A stretch of DNA of 14,554 nt from SIG447 sp045577075 (lineage in GTDB: Bacteria > Bacillota > Clostridia > UMGS1883 > UMGS1540). The notes under the pieces were generated by a model. That model worked only from the letters and a program-made list of their open reading frames with translations, searched no databases and had not been told where the DNA came from. The stretch covers positions 1 to 14,554 of the forward strand of contig JAZNHR010000014.1 in the NCBI GenBank assembly GCA_045577075.1. The letters are read 5' to 3'. Each line of letters opens with the position of its first letter. The stretch's first letter is position 1. The position numbers were made by a program, and so were the translations under genes. This document shows, one piece after another, positions 11,886 through 14,554 of this stretch.

Positions 11886-13568
11886 TTATTCGTTTTTCAT
11901 TTTTTGCATTTCCACATGGCGTTTAATCTTTTTCGTGGTGGTTTTTTCAAAATCCTCTTTTCGGACAATAATCTTCGATACGCGCTTATAGCCCTGGAGG
12001 CTGTTGTTTACGACCTTTACGGCTTCTTCTACAGCCTTCTGCATGTCCGCATCGGTGTAGTTTTCGCCGAGGATATTTTTGGCCTCTTCAAAGTCGGGGA
12101 GAACCTGTACGGCTACTTCAGCGTCACCGTCAGGAAGGTCAATGCCGTAGACCATGGATTCTGCCACAATGGGCTGGCGGTTTAAGTAGGTTTCGATTTC
12201 TTCGGGGAAAATATTTTTGCCATTCTTTGTTACAATGACGTTCTTCTTTCTGCCGGTAATGTAAACGAAGCCGTCCTCATCAATATAGCCGTAGTCACCG
12301 GAGTGGAACCAGCCGTCCTGTATGGCTTCTGCAGTCGCCTCGGGGTTATTATAATACCCCATCATAACGTTTTTGCCGCGGATGAGAATTTCGCCGATGC
12401 CGTTTTCGTCAGGCTCGTCAATCTTAATATCCACACCGGGCAGGGGGAGACCTGCGGCGGCGTCACGGTAATTGCAGTCCCGATTTAAAGCGGCAATGGG
12501 GGCGCATTCCGTCAGGCCATACCCCTGAACTGCCTCAATGCCGAAATCACGGAGACCTTCTGCCACTTTCGGGTCAATGGCGGCGGCACCGGCAATGAGC
12601 ATACGGAGATTGCCGCCGAGTGTTGCATGAATTTCCTTGAAGATTTCTTTTCTTTTATCAATGCCCAGTTTCAAAAGCCCACGGCTGAGTTTAATGCCAA
12701 GGCGCAATTTTTTCGCTCTGCCGCTCTTTTCCGCGCTCTTCCAGATTTTATTATACATAGTTTCCAGAAGAAGGGGCACGCCCAGCATCATGGTCGCCTT
12801 ACATTCTGCAAGGTTTTTCGTAATATAGCGGAGCCCGTCACTGTACGCCACGGTAGTGCCGCGGTAAATCTGGCACAGGAAGCCACAGGTACATTCGTAT
12901 GTATGGTGAATGGGCAAAACGGAAAGGAACACATCGTCGGGCCCGATATAAAGCATGGAGCACATGCCCATAAGGTTTTCCGCAATGTTGCGGTGACAAA
13001 GCATAACGGCTTTCGCAGCAGATGTGGTGCCGGAAGTAAAGAGAAGAATCTGCATTTTCTCGGGGTCAATTTCTGCATCGAGGAATCTTCTGTCCCCCGC
13101 GGCAAGAAGCTTTCTGCCTTCCTCTAAAAGGATAGGGATATCCGTTTCCATGTTGAATTTATGTTCTACGGGTGCCGAGGCAATTGCCTTTTCGCTCTTG
13201 GGTGCATACACAATGGCGTCAACCCCTGCTGTTTCGATCAGCTGGTTAACTTCCTGGGGCGGCAGCTCCTTATCCATAGGCACGATAATACCTGCACCGC
13301 AAACGACTGCAAGATACGTGATATCCCATTCGTAGCGATTTTCACCGATAACGGCAATCTTTTTCCCTTCAAAACCACGGCCGATAAGGGCTGTACCGAG
13401 GGCGTTTACGTCCTCGCCGAGCTGTTTATACGTAATGGGCGCATATTTGCCGTCTACTTTTGATAAAAATGCGGCCTTGTCTGCAAATTTTTCCACACTC
13501 TGGCGGAGCATATCCCGAATATCACGGATTTTTGCCACCTCGTAAAGCGGTCTCTCTGTTCCTTTCAT
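11886..13568 (-). CDS. AMP-forming acyl-CoA ligase (long-chain fatty acid type)
   Basis: The 560-residue ANL-superfamily enzyme should activate a carboxylic acid with ATP to an acyl-adenylate and then to the CoA thioester. Adenylation motifs appear in order: TSGTTSAAKAV at 178-188 (phosphate loop), YGLTE at 350-354, SGDYG at 423-427, and GRKKN at 439-443 followed by TKNGKNIFPEEIE, typical of long-chain acyl-CoA synthetases. The C-terminal subdomain carries the lysine motif TTTKKIKR at 543-550. The catalytic lysine is probably K547, with the usual preceding Gly replaced by Lys. The start at 13568 has GGAGG 7 nt upstream. It is a single-gene unit with its own promoter and terminator. The substrate is not predictable; a fatty or aryl acid is likely, and a role in scavenging exogenous fatty acids is plausible. 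Confidence 0.9.
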   Translation of the reverse strand: MKGTERPLYEVAKIRDIRDMLRQSVEKFADKAAFLSKVDGKYAPITYKQLGEDVNALGTALIGRGFEGKKIAVIGENRYEWDITYLAVVCGAGIIVPMDKELPPQEVNQLIETAGVDAIVYAPKSEKAIASAPVEHKFNMETDIPILLEEGRKLLAAGDRRFLDAEIDPEKMQILLFTSGTTSAAKAVMLCHRNIAENLMGMCSMLYIGPDDVFLSVLPIHHTYECTCGFLCQIYRGTTVAYSDGLRYITKNLAECKATMMLGVPLLLETMYNKIWKSAEKSGRAKKLRLGIKLSRGLLKLGIDKRKEIFKEIHATLGGNLRMLIAGAAAIDPKVAEGLRDFGIEAVQGYGLTECAPIAALNRDCNYRDAAAGLPLPGVDIKIDEPDENGIGEILIRGKNVMMGYYNNPEATAEAIQDGWFHSGDYGYIDEDGFVYITGRKKNVIVTKNGKNIFPEEIETYLNRQPIVAESMVYGIDLPDGDAEVAVQVLPDFEEAKNILGENYTDADMQKAVEEAVKVVNNSLQGYKRVSKIIVRKEDFEKTTTKKIKRHVEMQKMKNE

Positions 13569-13606
13569 ACACTTGCCTCCAAATAGTTATAAATTATACA
13601 TAAACT

Positions 13607-13635
13607 AGTATATCACATTTGTAGGTGAAAAGCAA
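13607..13635 (-). promoter_or_regulatory. Promoter of the acyl-CoA ligase gene
   Basis: Leftward TTGCTT (complement of 13630-13635) lies 17 bp from TATACT (complement of 13607-13612), with an extended TGA. It diverges from the promoter at 13664-13692. The two -35 boxes are 28 bp apart, so one bound regulator could affect both. Confidence 0.65.
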
Positions 13636-13663
13636 CTTTTTTTCCGTTCTTTTTAAAATATGC

Positions 13664-13692
13664 TTTACAAGCCCCGTTTCTTGTAGTAAAAT
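13664..13692 (+). promoter_or_regulatory. Promoter of the PnuC-like gene
   Basis: TTTACA (13664-13669) and TAAAAT (13687-13692) lie 17 bp apart, each one base from consensus. The start would fall near 13699, leaving a leader of about 20 nt, too short for a riboswitch. Confidence 0.7.
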
Positions 13693-13717
13693 ACGGTTTT
13701 GAAAGGAAGGAAAAATC

Positions 13718-14386
13718 ATGTCATTTTGGAAGGAAAACCGAGGCACGCTGATTTTGATGGGAATTACGGGCATTCTGCTTTTATATACAGGTATTGTTTA
13801 TAACCAGGCCTTTTTCCGCATACTGCCCCTTTTTAATTCCCTGTTTATTGCCCTTTTGCAATCGCGCATCAGCCGCATCGCGCCCCTTCTGGGTGGACTG
13901 AACTGTTTTTTATATGCGGCGGTGTATTTCCACTATACGCTGTACGGCTCGGCGGCTTACGTTTTCTTTATTGCCGGTCCCGTACAGCTTATCACATTTT
14001 TCCGCTGGCGAAGGCACCCTTATAAATCCTCCACCGTACTCAAAAAGATGGACGGTAAAACACGGCTTTGGGCACTTGCCGCGTGCATGGCGGCGTTTGG
14101 CATTTTATACGTGATACTGCGGCACTTCCGCTCAGCGTATATGCTTCTGGATAATAGCCTGACCCTTCTCGGTATTCTCATTTCGTTTCTTACCATGTTT
14201 GCTTATGTGGAGTATACGGCACTAAATGTAGTAAGTACTTTTTTAAATATCGTCCTCTACGCCGGCATGATGCGTACATATCCTGAACAAATCACCTTTT
14301 TTATCTTTTATATTTATTCGTTTGTTTGCGCGGTGCGGGCGTTTGTGCACGTGCAGAGGCTTTATAACGAACAAAAGGGGATGTAA
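13718..14386 (+). CDS. PnuC-like membrane protein (possible nicotinamide riboside transporter)
   Basis: The 222-residue, almost wholly hydrophobic protein has about seven membrane helices. The segment GPVQLITFFRWRRHPY at 87-102 resembles the PnuC pattern of a helix ending in a Trp/Phe-rich patch with a basic loop. The C-terminal helices (DNSLTLLGILISFLTMFAYV at 145-164, ALNVVSTFLNIVLY at 168-181) also follow the PnuC plan. PnuC proteins import vitamin B3 nucleosides by facilitated diffusion, trapped by a cytoplasmic kinase. Several PnuC hallmark tryptophans are not evident, so the substrate could be another vitamin. The start has GGAAGG at 13705-13710. It is a single-gene unit ended by the hairpin at 14465. 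No riboswitch or kinase partner is visible nearby. Confidence 0.6.
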   Translation: MSFWKENRGTLILMGITGILLLYTGIVYNQAFFRILPLFNSLFIALLQSRISRIAPLLGGLNCFLYAAVYFHYTLYGSAAYVFFIAGPVQLITFFRWRRHPYKSSTVLKKMDGKTRLWALAACMAAFGILYVILRHFRSAYMLLDNSLTLLGILISFLTMFAYVEYTALNVVSTFLNIVLYAGMMRTYPEQITFFIFYIYSFVCAVRAFVHVQRLYNEQKGM

Positions 14387-14464
14387 AAAAAGTCCAGACC
14401 GCAAAAAGGCTGCATATTCTACTGAAAAGAAATAATAAAATTCAATATCTTAACAAAAACGAAG

Positions 14465-14496
14465 AAAAACTTCAAATTTTTGAAGTTTTTCTTTTT
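14465..14496 (+). terminator. Intrinsic terminator downstream of the PnuC-like gene
   Basis: Bases 14465-14476 (aaaaacttcaaa) pair exactly with 14479-14490, with a tight loop, followed by CTTTTT on the plus strand. It is AT-rich, but long enough to act. Nothing coding is seen in the 78 nt between the stop and this hairpin. Confidence 0.75.
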
Positions 14497-14527
14497 GTAT
14501 GATGCCTTTTTGCTATGAAACAAACTT

Positions 14528-14554
14528 CGCCGCTCGGCGTACCCATGTACGCCG
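14528..14554. repeat. GC-rich palindromic element cut by the window end
   Basis: Two overlapping stems are possible: cgccg (14528-14532) with cggcg (14535-14539), and cggcgtac (14535-14542) with gtacgccg (14547-14554). The middle arm can pair with either side. It has the look of a dispersed intergenic palindrome, but only part of it is in the window. Confidence 0.4.

Noticed and set aside
1..14554. CRISPR array, prophage, transposase or rRNA
   Set aside because: No regularly spaced repeats, phage genes, transposase motifs or rRNA signatures were seen on either strand.

Overview
The window looks like chromosomal DNA of a low-to-mid GC Gram-positive bacterium of the class Clostridia, probably an uncultured gut-type lineage. 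The evidence is strong AGGAGG-type ribosome binding sites, sigma-A promoters often with a TGn extension, U-tailed intrinsic terminators, an AgrB/AgrD peptide quorum-sensing module and a CsaB-type pyruvyl transferase. A species cannot be named from the sequence alone.

Layout: (1) 1-428 holds the first bases of a leftward gene under a 16-bp inverted repeat, several hairpins, a mosaic of short repeats and a tRNA-Arg(ACG). (2) 533-8497 is one leftward operon of seven genes for a surface polysaccharide. In transcription order it encodes a left-handed beta-helix acyltransferase, a MurJ/MVF-family flippase, a second acyltransferase, a GT4 glycosyltransferase, a DUF4330 membrane-anchored protein, an O-antigen ligase/polymerase-family protein and a GT4-CsaB fusion. 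Neighbours are coupled by ATGA overlaps or gaps of 1 to 15 nt. (3) 8560-11835 is a complete Agr-type quorum-sensing locus in two leftward units. The first is a LytTR response regulator plus GHKL histidine kinase. The second is agrB plus a 53-residue agrD, read from the AgrB C-terminal overlap. (4) 11886-13568 is an AMP-forming acyl-CoA ligase with its own promoter and terminator. (5) 13718-14386 is a rightward PnuC-like membrane protein, divergent from the ligase.

How the parts may work together: AgrB should process and cyclise AgrD, the kinase should sense the exported peptide, and the LytTR regulator should bind a tandem repeat (21-bp period) just upstream of the agrB promoter, giving positive feedback. 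The agrBD transcript runs toward the polysaccharide operon through about 270 nt of structured non-coding RNA. Its terminator abuts, and shares bases with, the palindrome that carries the -35 of the polysaccharide promoter. This invites the hypothesis that cell density controls the surface polymer, but no sequence evidence proves that link.

The parts most worth a second look are the agrD gene (easily missed by annotation), the tandem operator, the structured agrBD 3' region, the terminator/operator/promoter overlap and the GT4-CsaB fusion.
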